Assembly: GCA_947623775.1 (NCBI GenBank)
Contig: CANQHL010000036.1
Span: 1 to 11,132 of the forward strand
Reading direction: 5' to 3'
Origin: an uncultured Clostridia bacterium
GTDB taxonomy: Bacteria > Bacillota > Clostridia > Christensenellales > UBA1242
Length of the DNA stretch: 11,132 nucleotides
Both the position numbers and the translations under genes were made by a program. Of this stretch, positions 1-7,289 are shown one piece after another. Each line of letters starts with the position of its first letter. Within the stretch, counting starts at the first letter, position 1. Below the pieces are notes generated by a model. That model was not told the DNA's origin, ran no database searches, and was given only the letters and a program-made list of their open reading frames with translations.

Positions 1-1
1 G

Positions 2-97
2 GAAACTGCTCTTATGGCGACATGGAGTGCGAGAATGGGAAATCCGACCGAACCTAATGGCGCAAGGTTTACTCCGTTTATCACCTTCAAAGTATAA
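2..97 (+). CDS. C-terminal end of an unidentified protein (partial)
   Basis: An open frame enters from the left edge and ends at TAA 95-97, giving 31 residues that end in RFTPFITFKV. The stop codon lies inside the stem of a strong intrinsic terminator, as expected for a real gene end. GC content here is about 49 percent by my count, clearly above the AT-rich DNA that follows. I do not recognise the family from this tail; it contains Pro, Gly, Asn, Arg and aromatic residues and no membrane segment. A second frame is also open across this stretch, but it runs on through the terminator, so the frame ending at 97 is preferred. Confidence 0.45.
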   Translation, partial: ETALMATWSARMGNPTEPNGARFTPFITFKV

Positions 98-122
98 TAG
101 GCAATCCTATTATACTTTTTTT
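89..122 (+). terminator. Intrinsic terminator of the left-edge gene
   Basis: A perfect 13-bp stem (89-101 with 106-118) closes a CAAT loop and runs into an eight-T tract (115-122). The stop codon of the upstream frame at 95-97 lies within the left arm. This is a textbook Rho-independent terminator. Confidence 0.92.
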
Positions 123-446
123 ATTGTAAGCCACGTGGGATAAAATTTTTAAAAAATGTGAAATTTAAAATTTGCCTCGTGAAAAGATAAAAATTTAATA
201 TTTTGGCAAAAATTAAGAAAATTTTAAGTATTTTATTAAAAATATGTGGAATTTTTGAGAAATAAAGAAAATTTAGTAAAAAATTAAAACTTTTAATAGA
301 TGCGTTGCAATTTTCAAAATAAAAAATTGCTGGAATAGATGCGGATTAAAAAGTGCGTGGAAATTTAAAATCAAAAGGAAAAATTTGAAAATATTATAAT
401 AAAAATGTTGTAAAAATTCATGATTGAATGATTGAAAAATGAATGC
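123..446. other. AT-rich intergenic stretch with no gene
   Basis: About 320 bases of very AT-rich DNA in which I find no coding frame with a ribosome binding site. It holds an 8-bp inverted repeat (307-314 with 323-330, 8-base loop, no T tract), a 10-bp direct repeat AATAGATGCG (295-304 and 334-343) and a tandem duplication TGATTGAA (421-428 and 429-436). None matches an RNA family I know. It may be decayed sequence or an upstream regulatory zone for the gene at 537. Confidence 0.5.
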
Positions 447-474
447 TTAATAAGTAATATGATTTACTTATTAA
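447..474. promoter_or_regulatory. 11-bp perfect inverted repeat upstream of a promoter
   Basis: TTAATAAGTAA (447-457) and its exact reverse complement TTACTTATTAA (464-474) flank a 6-base spacer. The right arm ends 10 bases before the -35 box of the next promoter. It is AT-only apart from one G:C pair per arm and has no T tract, so an operator is more plausible than a terminator. The regulator is unknown. Confidence 0.4.
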
Positions 475-484
475 AAATACGATG

Positions 485-512
485 TTGAATTTAATAAAAT
501 ATATGCTATAAT
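485..512 (+). promoter_or_regulatory. Promoter for the CorB-like membrane protein
   Basis: TTGAAT (485-490), a 16-bp spacer and a perfect TATAAT (507-512), preceded by TATG-C (502-506) as an extended -10 of the TRTG type. Transcription would start near 519, just ahead of the GGAGG at 521-525. Confidence 0.75.
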
Positions 513-536
513 AAATATATGGAGGAAAAAATTTTT

Positions 537-1265
537 ATGGACCGGCGAAATAAACAAAAGAAACAATCAAAATTTGCAGTGTGGTGGCGTTGGCCGCTGC
601 TGGTGCTTGTGTTATCTTTCACTGTGTCGTTATGCTTTGGTATTGTAAGTCAAGTTGCATTATCAAATACAGGCATAATAGTGTCGGTGGTTGTTATCTT
701 AATCTTTATTTCCATATCTATTTTGACAGACATGATTGGTGTTGCCGTCACTGCCGCCTCGCTTGAACCATTCAGGGCAATGGCGGCAAGAAAAGTTCGT
801 GGGGCAAAAGAGGCGATAAAACTTGTGCAAAATGCTGAGAAAGTTGCTTCAATAATTGCCGATGTTATGGGTGACGTTTGTGGGATTTTGTCTGGTGCTG
901 CAGGCACAACAATAACTGTAATCATCATAGTAAATTATGCGGGAACATTCGTTGAAGTCGTTCTTGCTTCGCTTGTTTCGGCATGTATTGCATCACTGAC
1001 TATATTCGGAAAAGCATTTTTCAAAAAATATGCTTTAAAACATTGTGAAAAAATTATATTGCTTTTGGGCAAATTTTTGAGCTTATTCCATTTCCAGCGC
1101 GCAAAGCCGCATGTTGATAAAAACAAGAAAATTAACGAGAAAGAGTTGAAAAACAATGAAAAAGTGCTAAAAAAAGGACAAATTAGCAATTTATCGCAAG
1201 AAAACAGAGAAGAAATGGAAAGTTTGACAATTAAACAACCGCCAGAAAAAAGTGATAAAGAATAG
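537..1265 (+). CDS. CNNM/CorB-like integral membrane protein
   Basis: Encodes 242 residues. ATG 537 is chosen because GGAGG (521-525) lies 11 bases before it. The in-frame ATG at 519 sits upstream of that site and at the predicted transcription start, so it cannot use it. Hydrophobic segments fall near residues 20-40, 46-68, 112-137 and 139-162. Between the second and third is a conserved-looking amphipathic block with EPFRAMAARKVRGAKEA (77-93). The last 55 residues are highly charged (Lys/Glu/Asn) and probably cytosolic and coiled. The pattern resembles the CNNM (DUF21) membrane module of CorB-type magnesium/cobalt transporters, but the CBS pair and C-terminal domain normally following it are absent. 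Ion transport is inference from resemblance only; a stand-alone membrane protein of another function is possible. It has its own promoter and is not obviously coupled to the next gene. Confidence 0.8.
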   Translation: MDRRNKQKKQSKFAVWWRWPLLVLVLSFTVSLCFGIVSQVALSNTGIIVSVVVILIFISISILTDMIGVAVTAASLEPFRAMAARKVRGAKEAIKLVQNAEKVASIIADVMGDVCGILSGAAGTTITVIIIVNYAGTFVEVVLASLVSACIASLTIFGKAFFKKYALKHCEKIILLLGKFLSLFHFQRAKPHVDKNKKINEKELKNNEKVLKKGQISNLSQENREEMESLTIKQPPEKSDKE

Positions 1266-1328
1266 TTTTTTGTTATTTTAAAAAATAAAATTGAATTTTT
1301 TTATTTAAGAAAAAATTACGGTTTAGTA

Positions 1329-1357
1329 TTGAAATTGAATTTAACTTATGATATAAT
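1329..1357 (+). promoter_or_regulatory. Promoter for the ankyrin-repeat gene
   Basis: TTGAAA (1329-1334), 17-bp spacer, TATAAT (1352-1357) with TATG-A directly before it (extended -10). The GGAGG ribosome binding site follows at 1368-1372, so the 5' leader is only about 15 bases. Confidence 0.8.
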
Positions 1358-1378
1358 AAATAAAAATGGAGGTTTTAT

Positions 1379-3472
1379 ATGGCAGAGCAATTTTACAAAT
1401 ATGATGAAGAAAGTTTAGACAAACTTATGCAGCATTACAGATTTTATATGGGAAAAACAAGGGAAAATCTATACGAGGATAGAAGAACTGAAAACTTTAC
1501 AAGAATGGACAAAAAATTCTTATCTGCAGTAAGTAAGGGCAAAGATATTGAAACTCTTGAAAAAATGTTGAAGAAAGGGGCAAATCCAAATTGTCGTGAC
1601 CGCGACCCATATGATGAAGTGATTTATGATGAGGAGTTGTATGATGAATTGACTCATCCTACTTATAATCACAGAGATTATGATGATGGATACACTCAAA
1701 GATACAAGAGAAAACATAAAGGTGTTTATGAGGACGCTATGACAAAAGCCATCCAAAACAACAACACCAACACTGCAACCTGGCTTATAACTCAGGGTTA
1801 TGTTTGCAAACCTTACACAAAAAATCCACTTATTCTTGCCATGGAAAAGGGTAACGATGCTCTTGTTGACCGATTTCTTGCTGAAAGGGAAAAGATACAT
1901 TTGGTTTTAAGTTCAAACAGTCCTTACACAGTCAATGTTGATGGGTATAAAAACCCGCTTGTTGCAGCTGTAAAACTTAACAAGCCTGAATATTTTAAAA
2001 AGCTTGTTAAGGCCGGAGCAAACATTCTTGAACTTGATGGTGCTGTTATCGATGAAGTGTTCAGAAGTGGCAATCCAAGAATGGTTGAAGTTTTGGTTGA
2101 GGGCTTGAAATATCAAGGCAGGGCAAGACCTTTAACAAGTGGTGCTTACGACTTTGACACTATTTTCTCCAATAATTATGAAAGATACAGTGCTGTATTA
2201 AATCAAACAATGGTTCAAGGCAAGCCGCTCACTTTATTGAAAGGCTTTGAACTTATTAAGAACCCTCCTGTAAACCTTACAAATGATATTATTGACAAAG
2301 CGTTAGATAGCAATAATTTTGATTTGTTAATGAAAATTATCAAAAGGGACGACATCAATTTAAACGACCTTGACCTTAAAGATGTGATTGCAAAAGCAGT
2401 ACAAAACGAAAATAGTGAATTTCTTGAACAATTGTTGCAATCCGACTACAAAATGTCACCTACTGATGCTGTTGATATTGCAAAAAATGTGGACGGCATA
2501 CTTGGTCCAGACAAGCAAAATGGAAAAGATAGCGTTAACGAAGAAATTAAAAGTCTGTTTCTTAACATTGTTGACAACAATTACACACCACAAGATTATG
2601 CGGCAATGGTAAAATCCCTTGGAAAAGACAAAGAGGGAATAATTTTCGACATGCTCAAGCAAGCAGACCAGCCACTTCCACCGGAAATAAAAGAATTTGT
2701 ACATCACATTCGTAGACATCAACGTTATGAAATGCTTAGAGATATGTACGCATATCAAAACAAATTCAATGAAGACGGTAAGAAAGATTTAACATTTATT
2801 GACAAAATCATTGAGGGATTCTTTGGAAAGAATGAAGTTAATGATTATCGAATAAATTACAATGATAACAATCAAATGAACAAAGAGGACTACGACGACA
2901 TAGAGGGAATGGAGCAAGCCGCATTACTTGACGAAGATGCACCACAAGAGGTGTTTAACTATCTTGCAACAACAAGAAGATTTGATACTGTTGAACATTT
3001 ATCATTCTTTAATAGCAAGGAAAAACCAATCAATTTTGACACTATGTCGAAAGTCGCTGTTGATTTCCTTTCGGGCAATCTTACAGATAAAAAGTTTGAT
3101 GAAAATGGCGGATTTGCAAAGATATTGCGTGACCCAAGATTAAATCTTGATGTTGATAAAGAGATGCCTAGTGGAAAATTGCTTTTGAAACTTGTAAATG
3201 ATGGAAATTATGATTTTGCAAAAGAGCTTATTAAAAACAAAGCGGTTGACGTAAACTATCAAGACGAGGCAGGAAATTGTGTTATATTAAATGCCATTGG
3301 CCAACGTGAAAATCCACAAGCAGTTGAATTTTGCAAGTTGCTCATGGAGAGAGAGGATTTCGATAAAACATTAAAAAATAAAGATGGGTTAAGTGTTGAA
3401 GAAGCGGTAAATGTTTTAAACGAAACTTACAAAAACAAGCAGGATGAGGACGAAAACGAATTTGATATGTAG
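1379..3472 (+). CDS. Large cytosolic ankyrin-repeat protein
   Basis: Encodes 697 residues, starting at ATG 1379 with GGAGG six bases upstream. There is no signal peptide or membrane segment, so it should be cytosolic. Ankyrin-type helix-turn-helix units are visible at about residues 46-75 (ending MLKKGANPNCRD), 118-147, 148-175, 191-216 (ending LVKAGANI), 221-245, 303-330, 333-357 and, after a divergent middle, 598-630 and 632-680. Residues 76-115 are an insert crowded with Tyr, Asp and Glu. The centre (about 360-595) is charged and helical with poor repeat matches. The tail 686-697 is acidic. Ankyrin domains bind other proteins; no catalytic motif is visible, so a scaffold or inhibitor-like binding role is inference. 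It has its own promoter. Its nearest neighbour encodes a membrane protein, but nothing shows they interact. Confidence 0.9.
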   Translation: MAEQFYKYDEESLDKLMQHYRFYMGKTRENLYEDRRTENFTRMDKKFLSAVSKGKDIETLEKMLKKGANPNCRDRDPYDEVIYDEELYDELTHPTYNHRDYDDGYTQRYKRKHKGVYEDAMTKAIQNNNTNTATWLITQGYVCKPYTKNPLILAMEKGNDALVDRFLAEREKIHLVLSSNSPYTVNVDGYKNPLVAAVKLNKPEYFKKLVKAGANILELDGAVIDEVFRSGNPRMVEVLVEGLKYQGRARPLTSGAYDFDTIFSNNYERYSAVLNQTMVQGKPLTLLKGFELIKNPPVNLTNDIIDKALDSNNFDLLMKIIKRDDINLNDLDLKDVIAKAVQNENSEFLEQLLQSDYKMSPTDAVDIAKNVDGILGPDKQNGKDSVNEEIKSLFLNIVDNNYTPQDYAAMVKSLGKDKEGIIFDMLKQADQPLPPEIKEFVHHIRRHQRYEMLRDMYAYQNKFNEDGKKDLTFIDKIIEGFFGKNEVNDYRINYNDNNQMNKEDYDDIEGMEQAALLDEDAPQEVFNYLATTRRFDTVEHLSFFNSKEKPINFDTMSKVAVDFLSGNLTDKKFDENGGFAKILRDPRLNLDVDKEMPSGKLLLKLVNDGNYDFAKELIKNKAVDVNYQDEAGNCVILNAIGQRENPQAVEFCKLLMEREDFDKTLKNKDGLSVEEAVNVLNETYKNKQDEDENEFDM

Positions 3473-3544
3473 CCATACAAACCAGATGTTTGACGATTAG
3501 CGAATTAGGCTGTATTTGAAATGTTGAAATTCATCTTCTTTCCA

Positions 3545-3557
3545 GTGTCTAAGACAC
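3545..3557. other. Small hairpin after the ankyrin gene
   Basis: GTGTC TAA GACAC forms a 5-bp stem with a 3-base loop between the ankyrin gene and the main terminator. There is no T tract. It may only add structure to the mRNA 3' end. Confidence 0.25.
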
Positions 3558-3582
3558 ACGAATAAAGTGAACATAATGCACT

Positions 3583-3608
3583 AAAAACGGACAAATTTGT
3601 CCGTTTTT
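3583..3608 (+). terminator. Palindromic intrinsic terminator
   Basis: A perfect 26-bp palindrome: AAAAACGGACAAA (3583-3595) followed by its reverse complement (3596-3608). It ends in a T5 run on either strand. In RNA it forms an ACGGAC stem with a short loop and U tail. It probably ends transcription from the ankyrin gene and insulates the peptidase promoter 40 bases downstream. Confidence 0.8.
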
Positions 3609-3647
3609 AATTTGCTAAAACATTATAAAAACTTTATGATAAAATCT

Positions 3648-3676
3648 TTGATTAATTTTGTGCTTTATGATATAAT
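3648..3676 (+). promoter_or_regulatory. Promoter for the M60 peptidase and PH-domain genes
   Basis: TTGATT (3648-3653), 17-bp spacer, TATAAT (3671-3676) preceded by TATG-A (3666-3670). It lies inside the upstream extension of the peptidase reading frame, which argues that translation begins at 3702 and not earlier. Confidence 0.8.
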
Positions 3677-3701
3677 TTATTTTAGAATTTATGGAGCGTT
3701 T

Positions 3702-6284
3702 ATGAAAGTTAAAATATATTCATTAATATCAATTTTATTTGCAATATGTTGCATGTTGAGTTTTTTCTGTACATTAAATATATCTTCCGATGCGGCGGCT
3801 CAGCAGGCGATAACCTTAAATGAAAGTGACAAACATTTATCGAAAAGTTATTGGGATATGTACGCCATTCCAAACACTTTTTTTAGTGCCACAAATGATA
3901 GAGGCGGCGAAAACACACTTAAAAACGCCTTTGATGGTGATTGGGGAACATATTATGAGGCGACCAACGATGCTGATGATGGAAGTATAAGTATTTCTTT
4001 CAATAGTGAAGTGAAATTGTCCGCAATAATTTTTGCAATTGCTCAACACAAAAGCAACGAAAAACCAGACGGCTATCCTGCAACTCTTACCATTGAAACC
4101 AATGATGGAAGTAAGATGTCTTTTACAAGTACTCCATCTAAAAATAAAATGTTGTTTTTATTTGATGAAATTTCATGTACAACATTAAAACTCACATTCA
4201 CAATGAAAGGAACTAGATACAATTGGAGGCAAACGGCAAGCGAAATCATTTTTCTGCAACCTGAAGTTGAGGAAATCGAGTCAATTTTTGCTGATTACAC
4301 CCAGACCCGCTTGTCTACGCAGTTTAATAATGAAAGTGCAATAAATGCCCTTGATGATAAATTGAGAAACAACATAAATTATGATCGGGGATTTAAGAGC
4401 ATAATTGAAAGAGCAAGAAAAATTTTGTCTGAAGAGGTTGTTTTCACGCCGACACGAGAATTTTCAACTGAGGCAAATGCGGTTAACAAAATTTTTCAAA
4501 ATGGGGATATTGCCTACTATTGCAGAAACACGTTGAAAATGAGCAATATGGGCACAAACAGGCAGATCACCGGAATTTATGGCAACAGCGGTGAAGAAAT
4601 AAATGTTTATGTTGAAGCGGAAAATCCAGATGCCCAATTGCCAAAAATTCAATTTTCGCAATTCAATGGCTATCTTATGGATTCACAATTCAGAAATGCT
4701 TGGCTTAGCGGTGAAAAAACTTTGAATGCCGGCAAAAACACCTTTGTTTTTCCAACCTTTGAACAAAAAGCAGGCATATTGCTTGGTGGCTCGATTTACA
4801 TATCCAACCCATACACCCCGGAGCAGGGAAAAGTTAAACTATATATAGAGGGCGGCCATGAATTCCCTGTGTTTAGAAAAGGCGGAAATGTTGATGAATA
4901 TCTTGATAAACTTCACGACTTTGTCGAACTTGGCAAAACGCAGACACAAATTGATATAACGGAAATGCAAGGTGAAAATGTGATTATCACCGTTGAAGCG
5001 TCTCATGCTCAACGTGATTATGCCGAAAATTCTACAGTTAACCCACAACAAAACCTTGAAAAATGGGATGAATATATCAAAAAGTTGCTCGCTTTTGACG
5101 GAATCGAATTTGAACAAAATAAACAGTATTATGATCAAAAAAATCAATTTATAAATGTAAATATAAGGCTTATGCAGCCTGAAGAGGGTGCGGCAGCATA
5201 TGCAGCGTATGAACATATCGGCGTATTCCCTGTTGACGGGGATACAAGTTGGATTGACAATGCAATTCAACTCACTCAATATGGCTGGGGATTTGCTCAT
5301 GAATTAGGCCATATGCTTGATTTGCCGGAACGTATTGTTGCAGAATGCTCAAATAATATGTTTTCAATGTATACAACAACATATATAACTCACACAATCC
5401 GCACCCCATCTTTCTATGAAACAACACTTAACGAAATTCTCAATCCGACAAAACCATCTTTGTTTGACTATGGCGAAAGAAGTAACTATTTGCTTTGGTG
5501 GTATATTGAAAATTACTTTCCGGGATATTGGGGAAAACTTGACAATTTATACCGCTTTGGCGAAAATGTAACCGGAATGACTCCAACTGAAAAACAAGTT
5601 TATCTTTCATCTCTTGCAACAGGAATTGACCTTTCATATTATTTTGACAAGTGGGGCTATAAAATGGCATTAGAGAAAGACGAAGTGTTCAAAATTGGTC
5701 AAACAAGCGAGGCGTTTAACGAAAAAATGGCAGAAAAAATTGCAAGCGGTGACATAGACAATACCATACAGCCAAAAATTTGGTATGCACATGAGGGTAA
5801 CAATCCTGATGAAAACAAAAAAATTTACGATAGCACACAAAAAGTGAAAGTGGTGAGTGTGGAAGAAATTTCAGACGGATACAGATTGACCTTGCCCGAA
5901 CAAACAAATTCCGCTCATCTTGGCTATGAAATTTATGTGAAAACGCAAGAGGGTTACAACTTTGTTGCATTCACATATCAAAATGTATATGAAGATAAAA
6001 ACTCTTACACATCGCAGCCTGAATATGAAATAGTTGCCGTTGACACATCTTTCAATTGCACGGCAATGCCGGGCGTTATCCCAGAGGAAGATGTTGGCGG
6101 CACAACCCCTGGTGAACAGTTGCCTGATTCGAGTGAGGATAACGATGAAGATAAACAGCAGTCAAGCGGAAGTTCCACAGGATTAATTATCGGTATAATT
6201 GCGTCTGTTGTTGGAGTGACGGCAATCTTGGCAGCAGTGCTTGTGGTTATGAAGTTAAAGAGGAACAAAAATGGAAATAGATGA
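3702..6284 (+). CDS. Exported, membrane-anchored M60-like metallopeptidase with CBM32-like domain
   Basis: Encodes 860 residues. ATG 3702 is chosen because GGAG (3693-3696) lies five bases upstream and a signal peptide (residues 1 to about 32) begins exactly there; the longer frame to 3597 would run through the promoter. Order: signal peptide; F5/8-type-C (CBM32-like) beta domain about 57-187; linker helix 190-245; M60/enhancin-type region about 288-690, starting with the typical GIYGNSGEEINVYVE (291-305). The catalytic site is HELGH (533-537) with E548 ten residues later as the likely third zinc ligand, followed by NNMFSMY, as in M60 gluzincins. A small beta domain (710-790), an acidic Gly/Ser-rich linker, a membrane helix (827-849) and a basic tail KLKRNKNGNR follow. 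M60 enzymes cut mucin-like O-glycoproteins, so extracellular mucin or glycoprotein cleavage is the expected role. The stop overlaps the next start by 14 bases. Confidence 0.92.
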   Translation: MKVKIYSLISILFAICCMLSFFCTLNISSDAAAQQAITLNESDKHLSKSYWDMYAIPNTFFSATNDRGGENTLKNAFDGDWGTYYEATNDADDGSISISFNSEVKLSAIIFAIAQHKSNEKPDGYPATLTIETNDGSKMSFTSTPSKNKMLFLFDEISCTTLKLTFTMKGTRYNWRQTASEIIFLQPEVEEIESIFADYTQTRLSTQFNNESAINALDDKLRNNINYDRGFKSIIERARKILSEEVVFTPTREFSTEANAVNKIFQNGDIAYYCRNTLKMSNMGTNRQITGIYGNSGEEINVYVEAENPDAQLPKIQFSQFNGYLMDSQFRNAWLSGEKTLNAGKNTFVFPTFEQKAGILLGGSIYISNPYTPEQGKVKLYIEGGHEFPVFRKGGNVDEYLDKLHDFVELGKTQTQIDITEMQGENVIITVEASHAQRDYAENSTVNPQQNLEKWDEYIKKLLAFDGIEFEQNKQYYDQKNQFINVNIRLMQPEEGAAAYAAYEHIGVFPVDGDTSWIDNAIQLTQYGWGFAHELGHMLDLPERIVAECSNNMFSMYTTTYITHTIRTPSFYETTLNEILNPTKPSLFDYGERSNYLLWWYIENYFPGYWGKLDNLYRFGENVTGMTPTEKQVYLSSLATGIDLSYYFDKWGYKMALEKDEVFKIGQTSEAFNEKMAEKIASGDIDNTIQPKIWYAHEGNNPDENKKIYDSTQKVKVVSVEEISDGYRLTLPEQTNSAHLGYEIYVKTQEGYNFVAFTYQNVYEDKNSYTSQPEYEIVAVDTSFNCTAMPGVIPEEDVGGTTPGEQLPDSSEDNDEDKQQSSGSSTGLIIGIIASVVGVTAILAAVLVVMKLKRNKNGNR

Positions 6285-6924
6285 AAATTATTTTGACAAT
6301 AAGAACAAAATTGATGAAAGCAAAAGGACAATTGAAGAAATAGTCGCAGAAAATGGTGATGAAAAACTCTTGTGGTCGGGTAAACCAAGCAAAAAAATAT
6401 TTATTTTGGAAAGAGTGTTAAGAATGCTCCCGATTGCGGTCGTTTGGCTTGCCTTCGATGGCGGATTTTTGACTTTCATGTCAATTTCAATGGCAAAAGG
6501 TGAAATGCCACTGTTTATAATCGGCATAATAATTCCATTTTTCATTGTGCACTTGTTTCCTGTTTGGATATGGCTGTTTCATGTTGTAACTGCGTCAAAA
6601 AGATTGAAAAACACAGAATATGGCTTTACAGACAAGAGGATAATAATAAAATCCGGTTTGATAGTTGATGTTGCAAGCATATATTATGCGGATATAAATT
6701 CGGTTAAAGCAAATGTCGGGTTTTTGGATCGCAAATTTAAAGTTGGGGACATATATATTGTCACGGCAAGTGGCAGACATGTTCTTGAGGATTTGCCTGA
6801 TCCATATTTCCTCACAGAAAAATTGCAGAAGATCGTGTTAGACATAAAGGCGGATATACAATTTCCAAACAGTATGCGCCCAGAGGAGAACGACGGTTTC
6901 AACACCAAATATACAAAAGAGTAA
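6271..6924 (+). CDS. Bacterial PH (bPH2, YdbS-like) membrane protein
   Basis: Encodes 217 residues from ATG 6271, with an AAAGAGGA binding site at 6257-6264 inside the end of the peptidase gene. The 14-base overlap suggests translational coupling. An N-terminal soluble part includes EKLLWSGKPSKK (31-42), a sequence common at the front of these proteins. Two membrane helices lie near 52-72 and 80-105. The bPH2 domain (about 113-190) shows the usual YGFTDKRIIIKSGL (117-130), a segment around DINSVK, and GDIYIVTASG (159-168). The function of membrane bPH2 proteins is mostly unknown. Coupling to a membrane-anchored peptidase points to a role at the same membrane, for example in secretion or surface protein handling, but that is inference. 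It ends in a charged tail. Confidence 0.88.
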   Translation: MEIDENYFDNKNKIDESKRTIEEIVAENGDEKLLWSGKPSKKIFILERVLRMLPIAVVWLAFDGGFLTFMSISMAKGEMPLFIIGIIIPFFIVHLFPVWIWLFHVVTASKRLKNTEYGFTDKRIIIKSGLIVDVASIYYADINSVKANVGFLDRKFKVGDIYIVTASGRHVLEDLPDPYFLTEKLQKIVLDIKADIQFPNSMRPEENDGFNTKYTKE

Positions 6925-6992
6925 GTTAGTAATCACGCCAAAGTCAAGACTAGGAGAAAGTTTAACTAAGACACAAGTAATTCTCCTATTAA

Positions 6993-7100
6993 AAAACCAC
7001 AAGGCTTTGGCTGGTTTCGGGTGGGGCAGTTGTAGTTTGCATTGCAACTGTGACAACAGTTATGCTTGTACGTAGAAAAAAGAGATTTAATAACGATTAA
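6993..7100 (+). pseudogene. Orphan C-terminal membrane anchor of a surface protein (remnant)
   Basis: A 35-codon open frame ends at TAA 7098-7100. It reads KTTRLW, then a hydrophobic helix LVSGGAVVVCIATVTTVMLV, then a basic stop-transfer tail RRKKRFNND. This is the same kind of C-terminus as that of the upstream peptidase. No start codon with a ribosome binding site precedes it, and its frame is closed by TAA at 6990. A neighbouring frame (from 6970) supplies a linker-like SPIKKPQGFGW leading into the same helix after a one-base shift. The best reading is the last piece of a surface-protein gene whose body was lost. A terminator follows directly, as for a genuine gene end. Confidence 0.55.
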
Positions 7101-7114
7101 TAAAAGCAGTATAT

Positions 7115-7144
7115 AAGTCCTCAGAAATTTCTGAGGACTTTTTT
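7115..7144 (+). terminator. Intrinsic terminator after the anchor remnant
   Basis: A perfect palindrome, AAGTCCTCAGAAA (7115-7127) and its reverse complement (7128-7140), followed by a T tract to 7144. It would end transcripts from the peptidase/PH-domain unit. Confidence 0.9.
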
Positions 7145-7213
7145 GTTGAGAGTATTTGTTAAAAATAAATGAATTTTCATAAATATGTTGGAAAATATGA
7201 TCTCTTAAATGTT

Positions 7214-7242
7214 TTGTAACCTATGCTGCTTTATGTTATAAT
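7214..7242 (+). promoter_or_regulatory. Promoter for the HETEH protein
   Basis: TTGTAA (7214-7219), 17-bp spacer, TATAAT (7237-7242) preceded by TATG-T (7232-7236), again an extended -10. Transcription would start near 7249. Confidence 0.7.
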
Positions 7243-7289
7243 ATCGCATAGGCGTTTTGGCAACGCCGGAGATGTCGGGGAGAATAAAA

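Noticed and set aside
1283..1306. An 8-bp AT-only hairpin after the CorB-like gene, as a terminator
   Set aside because: The stem contains only A:T pairs and no clear T tract follows; such matches are expected by chance in this AT-rich gap.
4839..5300. A 153-codon minus-strand open frame inside the peptidase gene
   Set aside because: It is the antisense shadow of a strongly supported coding region and shows no ribosome binding site or domain.
6951..6988. Inverted repeat TAGGAGAA/TTCTCCTA after the PH-domain gene, as a terminator
   Set aside because: The loop is 22 bases and the stem is followed by A-rich, not T-rich, sequence. The first arm resembles a ribosome binding site, but no start codon follows.
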